A stretch of 64,000 nucleotides of DNA, taken from positions 88,888,566-88,952,565 of the forward strand of contig NC_039359.1 in assembly GCF_003573695.1 (NCBI RefSeq), written 5' to 3'. The notes under the pieces are model-generated. The model did not search any database. It was not told where the DNA came from and worked only from the letters and a program-made list of their open reading frames with translations. Shown piece after piece: positions 49,180-60,341 of this stretch. The position numbers and the translations under genes are program-made. Origin of the DNA: Papaver somniferum. Taxonomy: Eukaryota > Streptophyta > Magnoliopsida > Ranunculales > Papaveraceae. Within the stretch, counting starts at the first letter, position 1, and each line of letters starts with the position of its first letter.

Positions 49180-50599
49180 TTGGAATCTTCATGTTCAGCG
49201 GAATATTCATACTCCACTCTTTGTGTTCTTTTCATAAACATGTTCACCTGTGGATCCATCACTACTTTGAGCATTACCTGGAATTGTCGATGTCAATTGG
49301 AAGATTCTTCAAATGAAGCATCATATTCATCTTTCCCACACTCTTCATCCGATCCTTTAAAACTTGATGTATCCTCGAGTTGTACTCTACCATGTTGCAA
49401 TTTGATGTGCTTAACAAGATCATCTCGTAATTGGTGGTATGCATCAGCATTCGCCGAACTTGACATATGAACAAGTCATCTAGTTGGCCCTTGTAACGGA
49501 CCTGGAACAACCGCATCCCATTCCTCATCCCGATGTTCATGCTCAATAATTATGTTATGCAAAATAAGACAACATTTCATTATCAAGTTAAAGTCACGTT
49601 GGCGATCCGATGATCCTAAATTTTCCTTGAAGCACCCCAAAAGCACGCTCAACATCCTTCCTTTTAGCCAACTGATACTTGTTAAACTTTATCCAATCTA
49701 GAATGTCCAATGTTACCCGGTAATCTTGTACAATGGTCGATAACTTTGGATAAATGTTATCTGCAAGGAAATAACCTATACGGTACTAGTGTCCGTTGAT
49801 AATATAATCACAGGGAGGTGCTACACCATTAAGCATGTTGTCAAAAATCGGTGAGTGTACCGCACTAAGATCTCTATTCAATTCAGGCATTCCAAAACAA
49901 GTGTGCCAGAACCATAAATCATGTGATGCTATCGCCTCGAACATCATATGACTAGTATTGTCTTTATCCTTGTATGTTCCTTGCCAATTTACCGGACAAT
50001 TCTTCCATGGCCGTTGCATACAATCCACACTACCAAGCATTCCAGGAAATTCTCGTTCAGCATTCTCCGCTAGCAACCCTCTTCACATCTTTAGTAGTAG
50101 GATGTCGCAAGTATCTTTCTCCAAAAGTATTGCATATTGCAACGCAAAATCTCTTTAGGTAGTAGTATGTTGTTGTTGATCCCATATAGGCGTAATCATT
50201 GATACTATCAGCTGGATAGCACAAACATTTCATCAATGAAACCATTTTCATATGCGGTGAATGCCTCATAACACCAGTTGCATCTGGACACTGATGTCAT
50301 TCTTCATCCACTTCAAGTAATCTTCCTAACACTTTCAGAAACAAATCTTGCTTCATACCAAGATGTTTTTTGAGTTGCGTTGAAGTATAAGTACCTCCCT
50401 CGGTAAAATAATCCCACATCATTTTATCATCATGCCATATTCGTCGTTTCTGCATTTCAACATGCACCGGTTGACGATTGATACGCCGACGAGTGTCCAA
50501 TGTAAATAGTTGGAACAATAACAATAATTCTTCTTCATCAGTTGAAGTATCCCAATAGATTCCATATTTAACTCTTACATAGGCACGCATGAGACTCAT
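49180..50599 (-). pseudogene. PIF/Harbinger transposase (DDE_Tnp_4, ALP1/HARBI1-like), inactivated
   Basis: Read on the minus strand from ATG 50599. The N-terminal part includes KRRIWHDDKMMWDYF and LKKHLGMKQDLFLKVL. The mid part GSTTTYYYLKRF and FGERYLRHPTTKDVKR is typical of the family. The catalytic core follows: first Asp in GSVDCM (codon 50025-50023), second Asp in ELNRDLSAV (49872-49870), and Glu in KDVERAFGVLQ (49650-49648), so the DDE triad is intact. Breaks are few: a stop near 50297, a one-base gain in AAGAGGGTTGC near 50070 that shifts frame, a TAG at 49788-49786 where a Gln is expected, and stops after GSPT. A C-terminal tail continues to about 49180. It cut and pasted its element when active. 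Terminal repeats were not found. Confidence 0.88.
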
Positions 50600-51890
50600 C
50601 TTGTACCTTACAACAACGATTTCAATTTTTCAATACGATACATGGAACTACATCGAACAGATACTAAAACTCAATCCATTCGTCACGAACATATCAAACA
50701 ATCAGTAATAATCTATAATCAATTGTTATGATTGGCTTATAAATAATATAACTAAAATCATAAATTTAATAATTATCAAAATAAATTTAGTTTTGAAACC
50801 TAAAACAATAATTAATAACCTTTAACTTGTTTGTGTATGAAATCAAACATTAAAAGTTGGAATAGAACCGTGGTCAAATACAGCATGAACCTAGTATCGC
50901 AACAAAATCCGTCTTAGAATATGAATGAAGATCAAGGGGTAAAAAACAGGCTAAGGTTTTGGTTAAGGAAGAAGAATGAGAAATGAAGTGAGGGAAGAGT
51001 CGTTCGTCGTCTGTATACAGTAAAACATGTATAAAATAATAGGCTTTGGACCACCTAATCCTGTTATTTTAAAAAGATATTAATTAGTCGATAATATAAT
51101 AATTTATTATTGGCTAGGTTACCCATGAGGCTCGCTGGTAGGCTAGCACAGCAACCTGTTCAATTAATATAGTACGTTGTTGGAGCTTAGCTTATTAGGC
51201 TTCCAATTAGTTAATGTAATACTCTTTATCTAATAAAATAAAAATATTTTAATACAATAATAATATATTAATTTAAAGAATAATTTTTAATTTTTTTGAA
51301 TTTGAATTTGAAGAATTATGATTTGATACAAAATGTTTACTGATGTGCACCCATTGACTAAATTGATACGAAGTTACTAGATGAATCATTGGAAATCGTA
51401 GAAACACATTAATATTATAGCAATTTGAATTATGGTTTGATACAAAGTGTTTACTGATGTGCACCCATTGACTAAATTGATACGAAGTTACTAGATGAAT
51501 CATTGGAAATCAGAGAAACACATTAATATTTTAGCAGATACAATGCATACAAACACTTAGAAAATTTAATGTGTATGAGTGTTAATTTTTATTTTTCCAA
51601 TGGAATTATTAGTTTATATAATAATTGGGACCTATTAAAGTTTAAGAGTAACTTTTAAAATGTATAATATTATAATATTATCGAATTTATTATTTTAACA
51701 CAAAGGATTCGAGTTGGGACGGAAAGTTTTTATTATTTTAACGAGACTATTATATTATCGAGTATTATAGGAGTATTAAATTTTTTTTACTGTACTTTAA
51801 ACCCGGGGGCGGAAACTCAGATTACGTCCCGGTAAATGGTACAAAAACCAAGTTTCCGTCCGGGTCAACCTATATAAGAGAACCACACAC
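50600..51890. other. AT-rich spacer; no gene seen
   Basis: Upstream flank of the Harbinger remnant and lead-in to the polygalacturonase duplicate. It contains the 114 bp duplication at 51313-51540 and otherwise long AT-rich stretches. Confidence 0.4.
51313..51540. repeat. 114 bp tandem duplication (two copies)
   Basis: GAATTATGATTTGATACAAA at 51313 recurs as GAATTATGGTTTGATACAAA at 51427. The rest (GTTTACTGATGTGCACCC, GTTACTAGATGAATCATTGG) is almost identical, so the duplication is recent. Confidence 0.88.
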
Positions 51891-51975
51891 TATTCTTCTT
51901 TACACTCTGTGGGCTCCACAAAACACTGTATGCCCAGCTTCAACACCAGTAAGTCCTCTTTTCGTTAAAAACAAA

Positions 51976-54950
51976 ATGATGATTAAATCAAGAGTTTTTC
52001 TTCACTGTTTCAGTTTCTTGTTCTAATTCATCTATTTGTTTCACAAAAGAGAATGGTATGGCCCCTTGGCCTTGATCAGCTTCCAAGTAGAAATAAGTCT
52101 GGAAATGTTTCCATATAGGACATTGTGCTAACATTTTTTGCAAGTATTTGGAATGAAGTATGTATAGTGAACTTCTACTATTGATATTGAGCTACTATGT
52201 TCAGGCCTTTAAAGATGCCTGGCATGTTGTTTGTTCTCTTTGATCACAATCTTGAGATCCCGATGGGAAGGTATCTGGTATGGCCAGTCGATTTTGCTGG
52301 TCCTTGCCGATCCAAGGTGCCCTTAAAGGTATATTCCTAGAGTTTACTTCCTTTTGTCTTGAATTTGATTTGTTTTATTTTGTTTTATTTCTGTACCCCT
52401 TTTAGCTTTGTTACGGCTTATGTCTCAGTATGTAAAGTTAAATTTCTGTTTGGTTCTACTGCCATGTTAACAGATCAGGTACAATTGTTGCTCCTAAGGA
52501 AATGATTATTTTTTCTTGGAGTAAAGCACCTTCCTGTTGATGGAGTAGTAGTTGATGGAATGGGAGAGAAGTGGTGGATGCGTGCTTGCAAAGTCAACAA
52601 GACAAATGTAAGTCAGTAATACGTATTTTCTATGTTTGTTGATTTTGTAAGTTTTTACTGTTCTTGCATTTGTTTTGCTGACACTGGTGTAAATTTTTTA
52701 CTGCAGGCATGCTTATATGCTCTAAAAGTTCGTGCCATTTTTTTAAGAGAAAGCTTATTGGTATTATTTGAAGCTTTAATCTTATTTCCTATATTTTCTT
52801 TGGTGCAGGCTGTTACGTTCCATAATGCAAGAACTTGATGGTGACGAACCTTATGATACTTAACAGTCAACAAATGCATATAGCTTTCACAAACTATATC
52901 AGGGTCAAGGTTTCTCACCATAAAGTGATTGCCCCCATTTGAAGCCCTAAGACTGATGCAATCCCACATTAGCCATTCTACATATGTGGAGGTGAAGAGT
53001 GTCATTATTGGAACATGTGCTTATTTCTATTCCTGAAAATACTTTACAGTACTTTCACTTAACTGGCATAAACTTAGAACTTACATAGTGTGAGAATTCA
53101 CAGCAGCTGTGTATCCAGGTATTAAATATATTTGGGTGTTAAAAATGATATCCTTCTAACCTGTACCTGGCATCATCCTGATTTCCCATTTCGCTTCCAA
53201 CAAAACAATTTTTCCAGCTAAAGTAGTCTTTATATAAACATTTAGATGCTTGCTGATTGTAAATAATGCATTCACTCTGAGAGTAATAATCGCCGGCTTT
53301 GCAAAGCCAAACTAGACAGAAAACACTGCTAAATGATATTAGTTATACAGGAAGATTTCAATGCAAACTTGTAGAAGTTTTATTTCAGTAAGAGCGGTGT
53401 GACTTGTGAGGTCGTAAAGTCTTACAGCTTAACATCTTTATCTTATTGGACCTCTCAGTCACAATTTCTTTCCATCTCAAGTACCCTTCATAAATTTCTA
53501 ATATGTATGTATATTGACAACCGAATGTATCTTCTGAAATGAAGCAAGTTTAGAGTAGTTAGAAAGTTAAACTGGATCTTCTGCAGACAACTAGCTCAAA
53601 TCTTGTTTTTCACATTTCTATTTTATTCAATTTTCTGTGGTCCAAGCCTCAAAATTCATGTTTTATTCCACTTTTGGATTCTTCTAAGTTTTGAGGTTGA
53701 ACAAACTTGCAACTGTTTACCCCATTTTGGACTTCAATAAAATACTTGTGGTGTGTCGGATTCAGAAGTAATTAAGGAACATGATGCTATTACCTGATAT
53801 TCTTTCTTTTCTCGCACACCTTGTGTTCCTTGAATCAATTGATAGATAGGGACAGCATGTGTTTGATGTCATATTGGTAGCTATGATGATAAATAACCTT
53901 TTACATTTCTTCATATTTGTTTTGGCACAACTTACTTTTAGGCGATGACGGTGTATTATAGTTAGCGATTCTTCTAGGGTGCAAATCATGGACATTTCCT
54001 GCAAGGCTGGCCATGGAATAAGGTAATGTGGCCTTCAACTTCAACTGTCTAGAATCTGGCTTAGTGTAAATCAAGACTAATTCCAATCTCTATCGAGCAA
54101 TATTGGAAGCTTGAGGAAGTGTAATTCATGTTCTCAAGTGCATGATGCTCTGGTTGAAGGAGCCTTTCTTTCTAACTCTCGGAATAGATTGAGATCAAAA
54201 CATGGCAGGTAGCTTCTGTTTTGACAGTCTTTTCTGCCGGAACATCTCCTTCATTTATTAAACTCCGTTTGCATCTCTGTAGGAAGGTTCAGGTTTTACT
54301 GAGAAAATCACTTTCAAGATTGTACTGATGGAGAATGTCTCCAACCCAATAATCATCCACCAGTATTATTGCAACTCTACGACACCATGTAAAAACCAGG
54401 TATGTATGTAGGAATCGTGTTTTCTTATGTCCTGTTTTCGCATCATTCATTATCTTCCTGCTCAAGAAAATTTACATTCGTTACTCCAATAAACATTGAT
54501 GTTTTAAAAACATTTTAGATGAACAATATCAAATTCAGAAAACGAGAAATTGAGAACAACAGACTTCCAAATGAAACATGTTGGAGCTAAGAAATAAATT
54601 TGTATCAAAATCCCTTTATCATTAGGCATTTAACTGCTAAGATTTACCACTTAATTTTATGCAGACTACACCATTTGAGGTGGGATTTCATGAGAATCAA
54701 AGGAACTTGAGCGACCGAAGAAGCAAAAATCTTTGCTTGTAGTGACAGTTCTTCGTGTGAAAGGATATACTTAGAAGATAATGAGTTATTGTAATCTCTG
54801 GTGGAACCACGAGTTCGTTTTGCTGGCAAGTTAAAGGTTCAATTTTTGGGCAAGTATATACTCCTCCTTGTTTCTCATGCAGTCAAAGCTTCGTGGAACA
54901 TAACTTTTCTACTCAGGATGACAACTTTCAGAGTCAGACTTCACAGTATA
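51976..54950 (+). pseudogene. Decayed duplicate of the polygalacturonase gene
   Basis: All nine exons and the introns of the gene at 38463 can be followed in order, so this is a DNA-level duplication and not a retrocopy. Approximate exons are 51976-52110, 52205-52328, 52474-52607, 52707-52727, 52809-53015, 53942-54022, 54101-54208, 54283-54399 and 54665-54950. Exon 1 has a frameshift with an early stop and lacks the NDYGAKGDG end. Exon 2 has lost 5 nt and exon 3 has lost 34 nt. Exon 5 is frameshifted. In exon 6 the catalytic DDC reads DDG, followed by TAG. The exon 7 acceptor AG has become AA. No functional enzyme can be made. Similarity also covers about 80 bp before the start codon. Confidence 0.92.
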
Positions 54951-55335
54951 TATGATACATGGCTATTATCTATCTGTTGGCACTGCAACAATAAAATACT
55001 GAAAGAATGATGTTAGAAACAAATTTCTAAAAAACTTAAATAAACACTTAATAGGAAACAACAAACAGAGGACAGAGTCACGTGTTCAACACGCTGTCCT
55101 TAACACGATAGTTCATCGGTACGCCTCAAAATGAGTGATGCCTATATCCCATGGTAAAGTCGTATCCAGGATGAAACTGCTCCTTGCAAATACTATAAGC
55201 ACTATAATACTTGCCCACTCTTACGAACTCAACAACAATGACACGGAATATAAAAACCACACACAGGGAGAAAGACGAAAAGAAGTAGGATAGTAGCTTC
55301 TTCTAGACACATTTTGGAATGAAGAATTCTAGCCC

Positions 55336-55343
55336 CTTTTATA
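55336..55343 (-). promoter_or_regulatory. TATA box of E6 3' LTR
   Basis: TATAAAAG on the minus strand, conserved at plus 60668-60675 in the 5' LTR, where the context is CTTTTATAG. It defines which side of the LTR is U3 and places the 132 bp unit upstream of the promoter. Confidence 0.6.
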
Positions 55344-55545
55344 GGTAGAAATGAGAGAGGTGAAATCAATTCACATTAATGTGCGAAATTATGTTGCATG
55401 ATGTCGACATAAATCAGTCAAAAAATAGTAAAAAAACGGTAAGAAATAATGTTGTCATTTGTGCACATAAAAACGTTATGAAATATTTTTGGTAAGAAAA
55501 TAAAATCTCCCATGTCACACGCCCCCCACACCCAAGACAAAATTT

Positions 55546-55677
55546 AATTTGAGTTTAAATTCGTTTAGGAAATAATTCAAAAGTAATTTTGACAAAAAGA
55601 TAAGTCTTGTTTGACATACGTCCATGGCGTAAGCACGAGCCCGATCCATAAGCCCAAGCCTCAGTGAAAACAAATAT
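55546..55677 (-). repeat. Single-copy 132 bp seed of the satellite
   Basis: Begins AATTTGAGTTTAAATTCG and ends GAAAACAAATAT on the plus strand. This is precisely the segment that is tandemly repeated from 60878 on; array junctions read CAAATAT-AATTTGAG. Edges are AT-rich with a little microhomology (AATTTAATTT before, AAATATATTTT after), which may have favoured the first duplication. Confidence 0.88.
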
Positions 55678-55897
55678 ATTTTGCCCCACCCGTTCCACCC
55701 ATATTGTTTGTCTAACTATCCATAATGGATTAGTTAAATAGTGGAACTCCTCTTTAGTTATACCCTATATGGGACTAAAGGTCATATTTCATTCATTCAT
55801 AAGAAAATGAGCAAGTACCCTTAAAGACTTAAAGGTCGTAAGTTCCATTCCCACCAAGACTATAAAATCAAAACAATAAAACTTATTTTATCCAACA

Positions 55898-55909
55898 ATC
55901 CCCCACATG
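55898..55909 (-). other. E6 polypurine tract
   Basis: CATGTGGGGGAT on the minus strand, directly before the LTR start TGTTGGAT. Confidence 0.65.
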
Positions 55910-56589
55910 AATGAAATACCGATAAAATCAGAAAACGGAAAGCGAGAAATACCACTTAGGAAAGAGGTGCCATGAGGTCTTGAACCTTTGCTTAGTGAGA
56001 AATTGCCCGAACTACTTGATGGAAAGTGAGCGCGATGTCTTGAACTGCCATCGTTTGGTGTAATCCGCGATAATAACCACACGTGATATCTCTCCAGGTG
56101 CTGTCAAGTTCGTGTCATTGTGTCCTTTTTGGCCCTGGACAAATCCTGTTTCTCAGAATGCTCTAGAGAATCAGCTCTATTCTCATAGGAAACGACCCAC
56201 TTCCACATTCAGATAGGTGAGTTCCATCAAGAGTGTTTACTGCTACACCCCACTTCAATCTTAAATTGAAACTATAGAACTCATTAAGACTTAGTTAAAA
56301 GTCATCCTTCACATGCAGTCACACTATCACGTCTACACCATAGGGAAGGGGCAGAGAATGAAATTCTATGATAGTGTTTACCTTGACCCACCACAAATTA
56401 GTTGTCTCATTCAAAACCTTGATCTTGGGATCTCCAGTCAGCAAGGTTGAGTATCCTTCATGGCAAGTTTATTTAATGAGCCTAATCCCCACCCCCTCGA
56501 TGCATTACTAACTATCTCTTTGGACAAACCTTTCGTCAAAGGTTGTACGATATTCTCCTAGGACTTTATCCAATCAATGAAAACAACGC

Positions 56590-59500
56590 CTATTGAGATT
56601 AGTTATTTTTAGCTTTAGCTATTACAGCTTGGCTAACACAATGTATAGATATAGCTGGCACATGCCTATGCCGGAGAGGAGTGTCTTTTAAAAAACATCT
56701 TAGACAGTCAGCCTCCCCTCCTACTTTATCTAACGCAATATTCTCAGATTCCATAATGAATTGAGCAAAATATGTCTGTTTGGACATATTCCAAAAACAA
56801 ACCCTCAAGCTCGAGTGAAAATATATCCACTCGTAGACTTAGACTCCTCCGAGTCTGATATCCAGTTTGCATCACAAAATCCCTCAAGTACAACAAGATA
56901 CCTTCATAAACCAAACAAAAGGTAATAGAGTATTTAGGTACCATAATACTCTACTAAGTGCATCCCAATGCTCTTTCTCTGGACTACAAGTATATCTACT
57001 TAACTTACTCACAATATAGGAAATGTCTGGACTCTTACAGTTCATTAAATTCATCAGACATCCTATAACTCTTGAGTATTCAAGTTAAGATACTCCATTA
57101 CCCTTATTTTTCTCGAGTCTACAAGAAGAATCGTATGGAGTACATGCAGGCTTACAATCAGACTGATTGTATCTCTTAAGCACAAATTCAACATAATGAG
57201 AATGACTAAGACTATAAATGTTTGATTATCTTCTAATCCTCATCCCTAAGATTACATAAAAAAAGGGCCTAAGTCTTTCAAGTCAGCGTTCTCATTCAGC
57301 ACATGTTTTTAGTGGAATTAATCACATCTATGTTTGTATCAAGTATAAGCATAAAATCAATATAAAAGCATACAATCACACATGCATCCTTAACAAGTTA
57401 CTTGTAAATATACTTATCAGATTCATTAACTTAAATCCACTACACATTATCACATGATCAAATTTTCCATGTAACTGTTTACATGCTTACTTGAAAACCA
57501 AACAAAGATTTGTTCAACTTACAAATTTTGTCTTCATAACCTTTCACTAGAAAGTCCTTAGGTTGGTCGATGTAAATTTCTTTATCTAATTCACGGTTTT
57601 AGAAAAGTTGTCTTAACATCCATCTGATGTATCTCCAAGTTATTTATGGCAACAATATCAATTAGCATCTCAACAGACGTAATTCTCGTCACAAGTGAAT
57701 AAGAATCAAGGAAATCTACACCTTCTTTTAGTTTATAGATTTTAGATACCAACCTAGCCTTATATTTTCCACAGTTTCATCTACCTTACGTTTCCTCCTA
57801 AAGACTCATTTATACTCTATGGTCTTATTCCCTGGAAGTAAACTAGCAAGCTCCCAAGTTTGGTTCTGAGGGACTGAGTCCATTTCACTAAATGAAGCTT
57901 CTTACCAGAATGAGGATTTAATTATTAAATGTTATGGTTTATTTACGAGTCTGGAGCTCAGACTAAGCTAAGCGTATTATGAAGTCATATCTATAAGAAG
58001 TCCCAGTTCTAATCCTTTTACTTCTCTTAGGATCAACTCTACTTCATCCTTCTTTGAAGGTAAATTCGGACTAGTTGAAAATATATCTAAGGGATTAACA
58101 ACACATCTTAAGAAGAGACAAGTTTCATAAAAAAAAAATGTTAAAAAAACTCATCATCCCTGGACTTCATAAAAGTATTCACACCAAAGTCAGAAAAAGC
58201 AAAACTCACAACCAAAAACTATATACAGCAGGGTACTCAGTATACCTTATCTAAACACCCCCACACTTTGACGTATGCATAAGAAGGTTGTCTAGCTTTC
58301 CATAATCATATGGAGTTTACCTAATCCTTTAAAGGTTACTCTATTCAGGATATAGCAGTTTTAGAGAACGACCCCCCCCCCCCCCCCCCCCCCCCACAAG
58401 TTGGCGGTTTAATCCTGAGCTAGTCAACATGGCATATATCATCTCCTTAACGGTTCTTTCTTTATGTTCAACTGTACCAATAGACTATGGTGAATAAGAA
58501 GTGTGATCTTATGAATAATGCCATTTAAAAAGTAAAATTCTCTTTAAGAATTTCATACTTGCTATCACGTCCAGACCTAACCTTTTTAATGGTAACACCT
58601 GATTTATTTTCAACTTCAACTTTATACATCTTATGGATTCTAAGGCATCATCCTTACCTAAGAAAGTATGAATGACAATACCACGTATGGTCATCTATGT
58701 AAGTTACAAACCAATTTTTACCACATTAGAAAGGATTAAAAACAAGTCAATTAGGTCAAATGTGATTACTTTTTCTAAAAGATTTTAAATCAAATTTGGA
58801 TGCTTCACAAGTTACACTTTTATGTTCAAAACCAAACTAAATTTGGGTTCGTTTGCTGCGCTATCCAGTTAATGCGTTGACTTATAAACTAACGGTTCTA
58901 AGTCTACCATGCAAACATTCAAAAACACACAAAAGAAAGCATAAGAACCAACTATGTTCACTTTATCAGATTTTTCTGTTAAGCTTATATAGACCCTAAG
59001 CCTTATAACCCTTGCCTAAAAAAAAAAAATCAGTGCTCTTGGTTTCAACAATTTCTACAGATTTAATTAAAATCTTAAATCTTAAACATCTACAACAGAA
59101 CAAGAAACAAGATTCTTACATATGCCCGGAATATGGAAACTCCATTCAATATGAGAGTTTTTACATATATGAGCTTCTGCTCGACCTTTCCCTTTATGCA
59201 ACTTCTGTCGCAGATGAGTTACTAAGAAAGAGTTTCTCAACATCCCCTACCCTCCGATAGGAGGTGAACAGGTCTCTGTTTCGACAAACATGCTTAGTGG
59301 CTCCATAGTCCACCCCAGTTTCTCACATTTGTTATCATAATAACTTCCGACATCATGCCACTGAACTCGTTCTAGTTTGTTTCAACTAAATTAGCATTAA
59401 CTTTCTACTTATTAAGGTTTTTATGTTGTCTACAAATTATTGTCGTGTGGCCAGGAATTTTAGAAACATAACAATCACCCTTAATTAAAGTAATGCTGGT

Positions 59501-60300
59501 TTCAGTTTTACGAAACATACCTTTTTTATGAAGACTAAGCTTAAAGTTGCTTTTGATGTTCTTGCCTTTGTCACATTTGGAAGACTTGTGTTTATCCACG
59601 TGCGCCTGGTAGACATGTCCCTTTTAAATTTCATGTCACAATAGATAACATCTAGATATACAAACTTCTAGATGTCCCTGGTAGCCATGTCCCTTCTAGA
59701 TGTTAACTTTGGAAGACTTGTGTTCAACCACATGCGCCTGGTAGCCATGTCCCTTTTCAATTTCATGTCACAATATTCGTTTATACTCTGCCTTTGTCAT
59801 ATTTTGAAGATAACATCTAGATATACAAACTTCGTTTGAATCACCATTTCAAAAAACTCATGATTACCCTTTTAAAAATAATTTAGTCAACAACAAAATT
59901 TCTGCTCGTCAGAATTTTTCAGGAACGTTTATTTGTTTTGTAAAATATCAAAAAGATACTTTTACGACTCCAAAAATTCTGAAATTTTGTTTGGGTAACT
60001 ATTAAGATGTATTCTACAGTAGGTCAAAAGGGTTCATCGAAATTCCTTCCAGGTTAAGAGATAAATCCGAAATTTTACAGCTGACCAAAAATTCATTTTT
60101 TGTTTTTCACTTCACAATTAACATACATGAATATTACAAACTTAGATTGTTGGGTGCAATAATCAAAAACAAGGAACAATCAAATAACCAAAAGTTATTG
60201 ATACTTAGATCCTTTATAATGGAAGTTATCGATTTCACGAAACGGACGAGCTCCCCAGAAAATTTTGCAGACTCTGTCAACATCGTTCTTACCATTGTTA
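56590..60300 (-). pseudogene. E6 gag-pol polyprotein, Ty1/copia, many breaks
   Basis: Reading the minus strand from right to left. Gag ends with a knuckle CYVSKIPGHTTIIC (59405-59599), in which the second Cys is Ser. The protease signature WVDYGATKHVCRNRDLFTSY lies near 59250-59313; D-S-G has become D-Y-G. Integrase core: YIDDHTWYCHSYFLR at 58660-58711 and GVTIKKVRS further left. RT: VTRITSVEMLIDIVAINNLE and IHQMDVKTTFL near 57590-57720. The catalytic YVDD reads YIDF (57338-57370), then SPDISYIVSKLSRY near 57000. RNase H: MESENIALDKVGGEADCLR and PAISIHCVSQAVIAKAKN (56599-56808). The frame is lost many times, so no active polyprotein is made. Active elements of this class copy RNA to DNA and integrate it. 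Confidence 0.9.
58372..58395 (+). repeat. Poly(C) run, 24 bases, inside E6 integrase remnant
   Basis: Twenty-four consecutive C bases (G on the coding strand) interrupt the decayed integrase. The length may be unreliable. Confidence 0.88.
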
Positions 60301-60341
60301 CAGAAAAGAGACTATTAGAAAATAAAATACTTAAAGAATGA

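Larger units (their letters stand above)
55011..55897 (-). repeat. E6 3' LTR (887 bp)
   Basis: On the minus strand it starts TGTTGGATAAAATAAG and ends TTTCTAACA. TATAAAAG reads on the minus strand at plus 55336-55343. The single seed copy of the 132 bp unit is 55546-55677, about 200 bp upstream of the TATA. A further 21 bp past the CA end (AATAAAATACTGAAAGAATGA on the plus strand) also match the 5' LTR junction, so the true end may lie a little farther left. Confidence 0.82.
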
